Source: a virus
Strand: one strand, 5' to 3'
IMG/VR virus record: IMGVR_UViG_3300043395_003072
Span: 1-64,000 of that record
Length of the DNA: 64,000 nt
The notes below the pieces were generated by a model. That model saw only the letters and a program-made list of their open reading frames with translations. It had not been told where the DNA came from and did not search any database. The position numbers were made by a program, and so were the translations under genes. Shown in pieces: positions 46,999 to 55,684 of the stretch; within the stretch, counting starts at the first letter, position 1; each line of letters begins with the position of its first letter.

Positions 46999-47700
46999 AT
47001 GCCACAATTTGAGTTTTTAGATAGAATAGTTAATACTATTTCTCTACAAACAAAGCCTGCATCTAAATTTAAGAAAAAAACCACTTCTTATTTTTACGAT
47101 ACTGATTCCCTTCAGGTTTTTAAAAAACTAAATTCAAACTCTTATCTTGCTGACTTTACTTTTCTTAATGTAAATACTCGTGCAAGCTTATTATCTACAA
47201 TAATATCTTCAAGTATATTTTCAGTACCTACTGATTATATATATATGAATAGTTCTACTTCTATTGAAATAGACTATTTTAGTCCTCAAACTACTCAAGA
47301 AAAAACAGAAACTCTCTTATTCTTTTCACAAGAAGCTTCTGCTAATTCACTTCACTACTTAAATGAATCAGCTCAACTAAACTATTTGTTAAATAGTTAT
47401 ACAGCTTATACTGACTTAAATCAGTATACTGATATTTCTTTAATAAATAGTTCCGAATCTTTACTTGTAGCTTCAATTCAAGATAGCTATCAGGACTATC
47501 CTATAGGCTCTGCTGCTTCTGTATCTTTAAATACTCCTGCTTATATCTATGTTCAAAAGGTAAATGACGATTTAATTCTTGCTTTAGATTTACAAGAGAA
47601 TTTAATTATTGAATATACCGAACCTCAAGATGTTGAGGAGTATGTGCCTCCAAATCCTGAAGACCTTATAATCATAACTCTAAAAGAATTTTGGGGCTAA
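46999..47700 (+). CDS. tail-module hypothetical protein
   Basis: A 233-residue acidic, Ser/Tyr-rich protein with TGGAGGG before the ATG. It lies between the two paralogous tail proteins. The family is not recognised; a structural or chaperone role is inferred from position. Confidence 0.65.
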   Translation: MPQFEFLDRIVNTISLQTKPASKFKKKTTSYFYDTDSLQVFKKLNSNSYLADFTFLNVNTRASLLSTIISSSIFSVPTDYIYMNSSTSIEIDYFSPQTTQEKTETLLFFSQEASANSLHYLNESAQLNYLLNSYTAYTDLNQYTDISLINSSESLLVASIQDSYQDYPIGSAASVSLNTPAYIYVQKVNDDLILALDLQENLIIEYTEPQDVEEYVPPNPEDLIIITLKEFWG

Positions 47701-47702
47701 AA

Positions 47703-47903
47703 ATGACTGAATTACAACTCGTTGAAGGCTGTCTTTATGTTTATGAAGATAGCGTATTAATAATGACCACCAGGGGCAACCCTACTCTATATAATCAACC
47801 TTTTCTAACCTTAGAAGAAGCTCAAGCTTGGTATCTTACCACAGTTCCTCAAGAGCAAATACAAGTAGAAGAAGAGGAGGTTCAAGATGAGAGTACTATC
47901 TAA
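47703..47903 (+). CDS. small acidic tail-module protein
   Basis: A 66-residue protein with an acidic end (QVEEEEVQDE). Its start immediately follows the upstream stop, and its end overlaps the next gene by 17 bases. It may be a fibre-assembly chaperone; that is inferred from size and position only. Confidence 0.6.
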   Translation: MTELQLVEGCLYVYEDSVLIMTTRGNPTLYNQPFLTLEEAQAWYLTTVPQEQIQVEEEEVQDESTI

Positions 47904-49920
47904 TACTATTATAAAAAGACTTGGTGCTTTAAATTACGAGTATCCTCAAAACAAAATATTAGCAGGTTTTGATGCTAATAATATTTATGCAAATGATCTC
48001 AAAATTCATAATACGTCTAAATTAGAAAGACCTTATAAAGAGACTTTCTTCTCTACGCACGATACTTCAAACACAATTCCTTACAAAAATTATTTGGCTA
48101 CGGAATTTCCTTGCAACTATTCTCCTCGATCAAATGTAGAAGCAGAAGACAATACAAGAAACTACACTGCTGGAAAAATAGATAAAACTCCTATTTGGAA
48201 AAACACTGCATACATGAATGTTCTTGATAAAAACTTAAGAGCGAAATGTGGAACTCTTTACAGTTTTCAAGATTCAGCATCAGTAAATCACTTTGTGCAG
48301 ATAGATTATAATGAACCTATTCTTTCCGCTTCTCACAACTACACAATCAATATTTCCCTAGTTCAAGGAAATGACTTATCTAGTATTCAGGCTAGTACTA
48401 TTAAGAGTTATTCTAATGGAATAATTACTCCTTTTAATCCAAACTATGTTTATACTGGAGTACCTTCCATTTTCTGGATAGATACAACTAGAAAATTTAT
48501 TTATTTAAATATGTATGCTGGTTATACTTATAGTGCAGATATTAATAGTTATCAGTACCAAGCTAGACTTTTATATAGAGTTAGTTATACTACAGTTGCA
48601 GATGGCGGTTCCCTCTCTCTTGGCAACTATGAGTACATAGCTACTCCAGGAACAAGCTTTTATACAATGGCCTACATGCATGCCGATCAATTGTTTCTTT
48701 GTGGTTTTGGTAACAATGGCAATCCAGTATACTTAAGAGCAGTTGAAAAAAATGCTGCAGGCTCTATCAATAGCTGGTACAACGCAGCGCCTTATACTGA
48801 TACACACTATCATAGGTATATAATATTTGAACACGTACTTAGTAATAATACTATTCTCACTTTGCACGATTTTGACTCTACTACTGGTTGGGGCCTTGGC
48901 GCTAACATAAACGATACTTCAAATAGAATAACTGGCCATTGCTCCCCTACTTGTTTTGAACAAGTAGATAGCGACAATTATAATGCTTTTTTTCCTGGGT
49001 TTAATACAAATAATCAACTGACTCCAATCCTTATAAAATGGAATAAAGCTACAAATGTTTTTCAACCAATAAGAGTACCTACAAGCATACAAGCTACAAT
49101 TAAAAATCAGTATCAAGATGTACATGACGATGCAGTTCCTTACACCTATACATTTAGTAACACTACATTAAGTCTTAGTTTAAAAGTTGTAGCTCCTGTA
49201 GTTATGGAAATTGTTACTGGTGAATTAGGTAATAAATATTTAGTAGTATATAATGACCTATTCAATAACAGAATGAGAGCTTATTGCACTTCTACCGGCG
49301 TTAGAAATATTGTTACATTCTCTATAACAAATAGTTGGTATACTCTAACTCACCTACAGACTGCTTCTATTGATTCTTTGTTTTCTTTGCCATTAAATTC
49401 TAATAGAACTAAATTAGCTGTTGCAGAAGCTGCAAATGTTTCTCTTTGGTCATTTAACGAAATAAATTACTGGCAAAAAACTATTACTACTCCAGCTATT
49501 GCCTATTATCTTGTTAGAAAAGATGATAATTCTTTTTATGCAGTAACTATGGAATCGGATACACTTGGAGATTTAGCTATTACTCAGTATCCAGAGAGAA
49601 GATATTCTACTTCTAGGATTCTTGAAATTAATGAAAATGCCAGTTCTAAGCAAATAGTTATAAATCTTGGTTCAGATGTTTCTTATACAGGTACTTCTCA
49701 AAATAAAACTATTTCTGTAGATGTATTGGATAATGGTTTAAGGTCTGTTGAGTCTGTAACCCTTACTATAAGCTCAGATAATGCAGTTTTTGATACTACT
49801 CCTCAAGCTAATACTACTACAATAGTAACTTCATCTACTGCATCTACTTCAGTGCCTTTAATTCTAAACTCTCCAGGTGTAGTATTTATCAGCGCTAAAT
49901 TTACTGATCTGGAGGTTTAA
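47887..49920 (+). CDS. tail/receptor-binding protein with Ig-like C-terminal domain (paralogue B)
   Basis: A 677-residue beta-rich protein with GAAGAGGAGG before the ATG. Like the protein at 44883 it has repeated aromatic and Ser/Thr-rich strands, and ends with an Ig-like domain ('TISVDVLDNGLRSVESVTLTIS...VPLILNSPGVVFISAKF'). The pair probably arose by duplication and diverged to bind different receptors. Confidence 0.7.
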   Translation: MRVLSNTIIKRLGALNYEYPQNKILAGFDANNIYANDLKIHNTSKLERPYKETFFSTHDTSNTIPYKNYLATEFPCNYSPRSNVEAEDNTRNYTAGKIDKTPIWKNTAYMNVLDKNLRAKCGTLYSFQDSASVNHFVQIDYNEPILSASHNYTINISLVQGNDLSSIQASTIKSYSNGIITPFNPNYVYTGVPSIFWIDTTRKFIYLNMYAGYTYSADINSYQYQARLLYRVSYTTVADGGSLSLGNYEYIATPGTSFYTMAYMHADQLFLCGFGNNGNPVYLRAVEKNAAGSINSWYNAAPYTDTHYHRYIIFEHVLSNNTILTLHDFDSTTGWGLGANINDTSNRITGHCSPTCFEQVDSDNYNAFFPGFNTNNQLTPILIKWNKATNVFQPIRVPTSIQATIKNQYQDVHDDAVPYTYTFSNTTLSLSLKVVAPVVMEIVTGELGNKYLVVYNDLFNNRMRAYCTSTGVRNIVTFSITNSWYTLTHLQTASIDSLFSLPLNSNRTKLAVAEAANVSLWSFNEINYWQKTITTPAIAYYLVRKDDNSFYAVTMESDTLGDLAITQYPERRYSTSRILEINENASSKQIVINLGSDVSYTGTSQNKTISVDVLDNGLRSVESVTLTISSDNAVFDTTPQANTTTIVTSSTASTSVPLILNSPGVVFISAKFTDLEV

Positions 49921-50214
49921 ATGAGTAATGTCTCTTATCCAATAACAATAATCAATTCTACGATTAATATAACTGGTGAAAATTCAGTTGGTACTATAAT
50001 CACTACTCATGATCTCTCCTCTTTTATTGATGGCGAGACTGTAGTCTTTCCCTTATCTCCAGCGCCTAACCCAAGTAATGTATTTGTAGTAAGCCTAGAT
50101 GGTTTGGTTTTAACTCCAAACGCAGACTATACAAAAACAAGCAGCTTGCTTACTTTGAATTTTGATGCTCCTCAACCAGGAGCTAAACTTTTAGCTTTCT
50201 ATCAGGATCTTTAA
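49921..50214 (+). CDS. tail-fibre-associated protein, beta-rich (paralogue of 40264)
   Basis: A 97-residue protein. 'VVFPLSPAPNPSNVFVVSLDGLVLTPNADYTKTSSLLTLNF' parallels the C-terminal domain of the 40264 protein (strand, V-x-LDG, DY, strand). Starts directly after the preceding stop, so it is co-translated. Confidence 0.6.
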   Translation: MSNVSYPITIINSTINITGENSVGTIITTHDLSSFIDGETVVFPLSPAPNPSNVFVVSLDGLVLTPNADYTKTSSLLTLNFDAPQPGAKLLAFYQDL

Positions 50215-50215
50215 A

Positions 50216-51766
50216 ATGCCAAGAGTTACAAAAGTAAAAGTAGATGGCTTAGATATCCCTAATATATTCTCTCCAGGATATTCATTAGACTCTTCAGGTT
50301 TAGTTATAGCTTCTAGCACACCAGGTCCTCAAGGTCCTCAAGGAGCACCTGGTCCACAAGGCGATAAAGGTGATACTGGAGACCAAGGCCCTCCAGGTGT
50401 TAATGCTTTATGGAACTATACTGGAGAATATAATAATGGTGCCGAATATGCTGTAGGAGATATAGCTACTTATGCAGGAAGTCTATGGTACAGATCAGAT
50501 TCTAATGGAGGAAATGTTGGTGATGTTCCTGGTCTCGGTAGCAGTTTTTGGGATCTGCTTTCTTCTAAAGGTGATCAAGGACTTCAAGGGGAGCAGGGTA
50601 TCCAAGGCTTGCAAGGGCCTCAAGGAGAACCTACTGACATTACAGATTTAGAACAAAATCGTTTATATTCACAGGTTATTTATGTAAATAATTCAGTAGA
50701 AGATATTCAACCTGCTATAGATCAAGTAACTAGTCAAAACATTTTAGTTTGGACATCTCCAGGTTCTTATGGTGGTTCTACTTTAACTTTAAATGATAAA
50801 ATACTATTGAAATTAAAAGCAGAAGGTTCTTCTACTGGTGGTTTTGGTATTGCAGAATTACCTGAAAGAGCTTTAACAATTACTGGCTCTGCCTCAACTA
50901 GAAACCTTATTGAAGGTTTTCAAATAGAAGGTTTAGCTACAATTAATGGTACTCAAGGAAGACATGCTTTTATTAACTGCCAACTTTTAGGTGGTTTAAC
51001 AATTAATAATGCTTGTTCAAATTTTATAACTATTCGTGATTGCGAAATTGTTGGACCTGTAAGTATTGCTGCAAGCGTTACTGCTGTTATTTATTTTATT
51101 AATTGTAATTTTCTAGGCGTTACTTTTAGTAACTCTGCTACGCCTACTCAAGTTATTATTGCTAATTGCAATGGATTCCCTTCAGCTTCTGCTTTGTCAG
51201 TAACTTTAGTGGGTCAGAATGGATTTTCAGATCTTTCTATTAGAGGTTTCTTTTCTGCTTTAACGCTTCCAAATGCATTAGCATTCACTGGAAATACTAA
51301 TCAGTTAACTAATGGTGCCGGATTCATTACTAGCAGCCAAGCACCAGTACAATCTGTCAATACTGCTACTGGGGCCGTTACTATTAGTGGACAAAACACA
51401 AACACAAACCACACTCCAATAAACTACACTACTTCAGGTAATACGTTAACGCAACACCTTGCTGGTATAGACTCTAAGTTAAATTTCTTACAATTAACTT
51501 ACGAAAGAAAAACAACTAGCTTTAATGCTTCAACTAGTTATCATTATTCAGTAGATACTAGCGCTGGAGATGTTATTGCTACGTTACCATTAAGCTCCTC
51601 TGCAGGAAGAGTTATTGGTTTTAAACGTAGGGCTGGTAATCACGTTTTAACCGTAACTCCTTCTGGTTCAAATACAATTGATAGTAATGGAGCTTATAGT
51701 TTAACTCATCAAGAGTATATACGTTTACTTGATAGTGGTTTAGGTGATTGGGAGATTATCAAATAA
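50216..51766 (+). CDS. collagen-like tail-fibre protein
   Basis: A 516-residue protein with two Gly-x-Y runs (about residues 37-62, 'GPQGPQGAPGPQGDKGDTGD', and 115-137), which form collagen-like trimer rods in phage fibres. A beta-helix-like middle and a C-terminal head ('VIGFKRRAGNHVLTVTPSGSNTID') follow. It ends the tail module, ten bases before the intein C-half gene. Confidence 0.85.
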   Translation: MPRVTKVKVDGLDIPNIFSPGYSLDSSGLVIASSTPGPQGPQGAPGPQGDKGDTGDQGPPGVNALWNYTGEYNNGAEYAVGDIATYAGSLWYRSDSNGGNVGDVPGLGSSFWDLLSSKGDQGLQGEQGIQGLQGPQGEPTDITDLEQNRLYSQVIYVNNSVEDIQPAIDQVTSQNILVWTSPGSYGGSTLTLNDKILLKLKAEGSSTGGFGIAELPERALTITGSASTRNLIEGFQIEGLATINGTQGRHAFINCQLLGGLTINNACSNFITIRDCEIVGPVSIAASVTAVIYFINCNFLGVTFSNSATPTQVIIANCNGFPSASALSVTLVGQNGFSDLSIRGFFSALTLPNALAFTGNTNQLTNGAGFITSSQAPVQSVNTATGAVTISGQNTNTNHTPINYTTSGNTLTQHLAGIDSKLNFLQLTYERKTTSFNASTSYHYSVDTSAGDVIATLPLSSSAGRVIGFKRRAGNHVLTVTPSGSNTIDSNGAYSLTHQEYIRLLDSGLGDWEIIK

Positions 51767-51775
51767 AGGAAATAA

Positions 51776-53038
51776 ATGAAAATTGTCTCCAAGCAAGATG
51801 CTGGAGAGCAAGTAGTTTACGATATTGGAGTGGCTAGCTTAGAAGGTCATAACAATTTCTTACTAAACAATGGGCTCGTAGCATCTAACTGTTTTAACAA
51901 AGCGCATAGTGTTAGTTACTCTGTTCTAACTTACATTACTGCATACCTAAAGGCTCACTACCCTGTTGAGTTTTTCACCTCTCTGATGTCTACTCGATCA
52001 AAGACTTTGCAACCTAAAACCTGGGCTATTAAAGCTCCAGAATATATCAAGGAAGCAAAACACTTTGGAGTAGATATTAATCCTCCATCTGTAAATCAAA
52101 GTAGCTTTGAGTTTACTGTTATAGGCTCAGAGATTTACTTTGGACTTAATGCTATTAGGGATGTAGGGCAAACAGCTGCAAGAGCTATTATTGCAGCTAG
52201 AGGCTCTATAGCTTTTAAAGATATTAAAGACTTTCTTAATAGAGTTAATCTTCAGAAGGTAAACACTAAGGTCTTTGAGGCTCTTGTTAAAGCAGGTGCT
52301 TTTGACAAGATGGGTTATACTCGATCAGAGCTTCTAGAAAATACTTCTGCTATTTATTCTTATATAAAAGATATAGAAGATTATAAACAGCGAGAAATTG
52401 ATTTTGTTGAAAGAGAAAATCACAATCTTAGAGTTGTTCCCTTAATAGAGCGTAGAGATTTTCTTAGAAATGAAATCAAGAAGATAGAGAATAGAATAGC
52501 TAAAGCTAAAGATAAGCCTGAAGATGCTGCCACACTTCTAGCTTATCAAGAAGAACTTCAACCTCTAGAAGATCAAGCACTTAAACGTTTACCTGCTTTG
52601 CAAAAGTTTGAGCTTCCAGTATTTCCTGAACTTCAAAGGAATAAACTTGTGCCTTTGAATCTTAAAGAAATTATGGAGCAAGCTCAATATATAGGTTGCT
52701 ATATTGGTGGTCATCCACTAGATCTTATTTCTATTGAGAAAGATGATCTGGATACTCTAGAAGAAGATACGTATGCAACTGTAGCCGGTGTTGTTCTATC
52801 TACTAAAACTGTAAAAACAAGATCAGGCAAGATGATGGCTTTCTTTGAAATAGATGATTCTACTAGCAGTGCAGAGATTGTAGTATTTCCGCAGCTCTGG
52901 TCTAAGGTAGAAGCTCTAGAAGTAAAAGAGACTGATATTTTAAAGTGCCGAGTTAAAGTTGAATCTACAGATCCAGATATAAAACTAATTCTTCAATCAA
53001 TAGAAAGATTTAAAATACAAAATGAAATGGACACCTGA
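51776..53038 (+). CDS. dnaE: DnaE fragment 3: split-intein C-half fused to the polymerase C-terminus
   Basis: A 420-residue protein with its own AAAGGAAAT ribosome site. Residues 1-38 are an IntC: 'VVYDIGVASLEGHNNFLLNNGLVASN' with terminal Asn, then Cys39 starting the C-extein 'CFNKAHSVSYSVLTYITAYLKAHYPVEF'. Both the sequence and insertion point match the DnaE intein of cyanobacteria. After trans-splicing to fragment 2 the C-extein supplies the HhH region ('SIAFKDIKDFLNRVN') and an OB-fold ('ATVAGVVLSTKTVKTRSGKMMAFFEIDD'). Confidence 0.92.
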   Translation: MKIVSKQDAGEQVVYDIGVASLEGHNNFLLNNGLVASNCFNKAHSVSYSVLTYITAYLKAHYPVEFFTSLMSTRSKTLQPKTWAIKAPEYIKEAKHFGVDINPPSVNQSSFEFTVIGSEIYFGLNAIRDVGQTAARAIIAARGSIAFKDIKDFLNRVNLQKVNTKVFEALVKAGAFDKMGYTRSELLENTSAIYSYIKDIEDYKQREIDFVERENHNLRVVPLIERRDFLRNEIKKIENRIAKAKDKPEDAATLLAYQEELQPLEDQALKRLPALQKFELPVFPELQRNKLVPLNLKEIMEQAQYIGCYIGGHPLDLISIEKDDLDTLEEDTYATVAGVVLSTKTVKTRSGKMMAFFEIDDSTSSAEIVVFPQLWSKVEALEVKETDILKCRVKVESTDPDIKLILQSIERFKIQNEMDT

Positions 53039-54089
53039 AGAAGAAAAACTATTAGCTCGCTCTTTAGGCAAGCTTAACTATGCGGAGATTACTAGCCTAA
53101 TCAACGCAAAATATAATGAGAATACCCCCGGCTTTCCTTACCAAAGAACAGAGCCTGCAGTTCGCAGGAAGATCTTAAGGGATAAAATCACTCCAACTGA
53201 AACTAAAGAGTATTCAGATAACTGGGATTTTATTATTGAGACTGCCAAGGAGTATCGTTCAAGATCTACCAAGTTAGATGTTGGATTGTCTGATAGTAAA
53301 GAGCGCAAGATTATTTCTTTTAGTGATTTACACTTACCATTCTTTCTTTGGGAAGATATGGAAAAAGCTCTAATACAACACAAAGATGCTAATATTATAG
53401 TACTCAATGGTGACATTTTAGATGCTTATATATTCAGTACATTTTCTAAAAGTAAAAACATTGCAGCTATCAAAGAATATAAGATGGCTTTCGATCTAGT
53501 ACATTACCTCTCTGATAACTTTGAGAAAGTAGTATTAGTTTCAGGCAACCATGACTATCGAACATCTAGAGCTTTAAAGATGGCAGGCTTTTCTAATGAT
53601 GCCTCTTCTGTCTATGGTGGAGACTTGCTCTTTAGAATAGCTAATGGTGAGAAACTAAATGATCAAGCTGTTCTCGAAGAGAAGATTGAGTTTGATAATG
53701 TTTACTATCAACGAGCAGATCCGTGGTATGTACGTATAGGCAAAACTATATTCTGCCACCCATCAGGCTTTGGAAGTAAATATCCTGGAGCTACTGTAGT
53801 AAAACTACTTGACCATTTCTCTGAGAGAATGCAAGATAGTGATTTCGATTCTATCGTTGTAGGTCATACTCATAAAGTATATAAAGGTATTGTCTCCGGA
53901 AAGCTTCTTATTGAACAAGGAGCTATGGCTCATAGGCTCCCTTATCAATTCCAAGCAGACCTTAAATTTAAAAATGCAATGAATGGATATGCCGTAATTT
54001 ATCAAGACGTTTCCGGCAATACCAATTTCAACGATTCCACCCCAATTTACATAGGTTCACATCTACCTACTAAGAAAGGTCTAATATGA
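53022..54089 (+). CDS. calcineurin-like metallophosphoesterase
   Basis: A 355-residue protein. The metal-binding motifs are in order: 'ISFSDLHLP' (D-x-H), 'VLNGDILD' (GD), 'LVSGNHDYR' (GNHD), 'IFCHPSG' and 'VVGHTHK' (GH-x-H). An N-terminal Myb/HTH-like helix set ('WTPEEEKLLARSLGKLNYAEITSLIN') may bind DNA. It could be a nuclease or phosphatase in DNA processing; it overlaps dnaE fragment 3. Confidence 0.85.
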   Translation: MKWTPEEEKLLARSLGKLNYAEITSLINAKYNENTPGFPYQRTEPAVRRKILRDKITPTETKEYSDNWDFIIETAKEYRSRSTKLDVGLSDSKERKIISFSDLHLPFFLWEDMEKALIQHKDANIIVLNGDILDAYIFSTFSKSKNIAAIKEYKMAFDLVHYLSDNFEKVVLVSGNHDYRTSRALKMAGFSNDASSVYGGDLLFRIANGEKLNDQAVLEEKIEFDNVYYQRADPWYVRIGKTIFCHPSGFGSKYPGATVVKLLDHFSERMQDSDFDSIVVGHTHKVYKGIVSGKLLIEQGAMAHRLPYQFQADLKFKNAMNGYAVIYQDVSGNTNFNDSTPIYIGSHLPTKKGLI

Positions 54090-54427
54090 CTACTGCTACC
54101 GACAATATGCCTAAAGAAGTTGCTGATCAACCAACTCCATTTGGTTTTACTATGAATCTGGCTCAAGCTCTTGAGTCTCGAATTGATTATAATTTCAATT
54201 CAATTATCCAGCTTTCTCTTCTTGTCGAGTTTCTTTATGACAAACTTGAAGAGAAGGGTTTAGGTATTGAACTTGACGAAAGCTTCCAGAAGTTTCAAGA
54301 AGAACGACTCGCTGATATCAAGAAGCAGTTCCAAGAAATTACTGAGTCTGTAAATAAAGAAACGGAAGCTGCAGCTAAACAAGCTGTAGAAGAGATTGCT
54401 GAAAAGCTAGATCTTAAGGATAACTAA
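54086..54427 (+). CDS. hypothetical helical protein
   Basis: A 113-residue, acidic, coiled-coil-rich protein, coupled by 4-base overlap upstream and 1-base overlap with the Cas4-like gene downstream. The family is not recognised. It may be a partner of the nuclease. Confidence 0.65.
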   Translation: MTTATDNMPKEVADQPTPFGFTMNLAQALESRIDYNFNSIIQLSLLVEFLYDKLEEKGLGIELDESFQKFQEERLADIKKQFQEITESVNKETEAAAKQAVEEIAEKLDLKDN

Positions 54428-55452
54428 TGTCTTATCAAAGTAACTGGTCATTTGTTAATTGGATTACTAATGAGCTCTGTAAGATTCCATTAGATGAACA
54501 AAAGGCCCCTACATTATGGCCAAGCTCTGCTACGGCTATTGTAAATAACCAGGTAATGGGGAAATGTAGGCGCCAAGCATATTATCGTTATGCTACAGAT
54601 CTATATAACTTCAGCCCCAAGTATTCTCACCTAGAAGAACTTATCTCTACAATCAAGCAGAATAAGCTTCCTCCAAGTCTTTATACTCAATGGATTTGGA
54701 AACAAGGTGAGCTTTACGAGCAACACTGCATTGATCTTGCAAGAGACTCAGGTATTTATGTAGGTACTCAGGTATCTGTATATATCCCCGCTTTCAATGT
54801 TTCAGGGAAGATCGATCTTATTGTACTTAACCCAGAAACCTCTACTTATCATATTGTAGAAGTTAAATCTGTTTATGGATTTAATGCTAACTCAGTAATT
54901 GGTACTGATGCTAATCATCGTATGGGCAAGCTTGGAGAACCAAGAGATGCTCACTTAATGCAGCTAGGTATCTATCAGTGGTGGTATGGTAACCCAAAAG
55001 CTTGGGGTCCAGGTATTCTTCTCTATGGTTCTAGAGATACTGGCAGGGCTGCTGAGTATCTTGTTACTGTAGAAGAGATCGATGGCTTAGATTATATCTT
55101 CTATCAAGGTCAATACCCTGTAAAGACTGAAAAAGTTAACAGTGGCATTACTATTCAAAGCATTATGAATAATTACAAAATGATTATGGATGCTGCGGAT
55201 TCTAATGAGCTTCCACCTAAAGACTTTGAACTTATTTACTCTCAGGAAAAGATTGACGCTATGTATGAAGCTGGTCAGTTAAATAAAACTGATACAGTAC
55301 AATATGAGCGCCGTAAGAAGCAGATAGAGGAAGGTAAGACTAAGCTTACTAAAGAAGTAATTAAAGGTGATTGGCAATGTAGATTGTGCGACTACAAGAA
55401 AGTATGTTATCCAGATGCTCCCGATACAGAAGACGGAGATGTCTCCGAATAG
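54427..55452 (+). CDS. Cas4/RecB-like PD-(D/E)XK exonuclease with Fe-S cysteines
   Basis: A 341-residue nuclease. The active site is 'GKIDLIVLNPETSTYHIVEVKS' (D...E-x-K). One cysteine in 'GKCRRQAYYR' and three in 'WQCRLCDYKKVCYP' are placed as in the 4Fe-4S Cas4/AddB fold. It likely degrades or processes DNA ends in recombination. No CRISPR is nearby. Confidence 0.88.
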   Translation: MSYQSNWSFVNWITNELCKIPLDEQKAPTLWPSSATAIVNNQVMGKCRRQAYYRYATDLYNFSPKYSHLEELISTIKQNKLPPSLYTQWIWKQGELYEQHCIDLARDSGIYVGTQVSVYIPAFNVSGKIDLIVLNPETSTYHIVEVKSVYGFNANSVIGTDANHRMGKLGEPRDAHLMQLGIYQWWYGNPKAWGPGILLYGSRDTGRAAEYLVTVEEIDGLDYIFYQGQYPVKTEKVNSGITIQSIMNNYKMIMDAADSNELPPKDFELIYSQEKIDAMYEAGQLNKTDTVQYERRKKQIEEGKTKLTKEVIKGDWQCRLCDYKKVCYPDAPDTEDGDVSE

Positions 55453-55684
55453 CTTCTATGTTGAAGCTAATGTAAATAACAAGCATATAGATATCTATGG
55501 GCCGTACTCGAAAGAGGCGGCTTTTGATTTTATAGTTAAAGATTTACTTTCTTGTTTAAAACAAAAACATGCATCTTCATTCTTTTTATCATCATTACTT
55601 TATTATTTAGATGAAAATCAAAATAAGATTGTATTTTTAAAAAGAAACCTATCTAGGATAAATAATGAGAAGCCACAACGATAA
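55439..55684 (+). CDS. small hypothetical protein
   Basis: An 81-residue protein. The ATG at 55439 is chosen over an upstream in-frame one that would lie in the Cas4-like gene's cysteine region. The family is not recognised. It overlaps the next gene by 20 bases. Confidence 0.55.
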   Translation: MSPNSFYVEANVNNKHIDIYGPYSKEAAFDFIVKDLLSCLKQKHASSFFLSSLLYYLDENQNKIVFLKRNLSRINNEKPQR

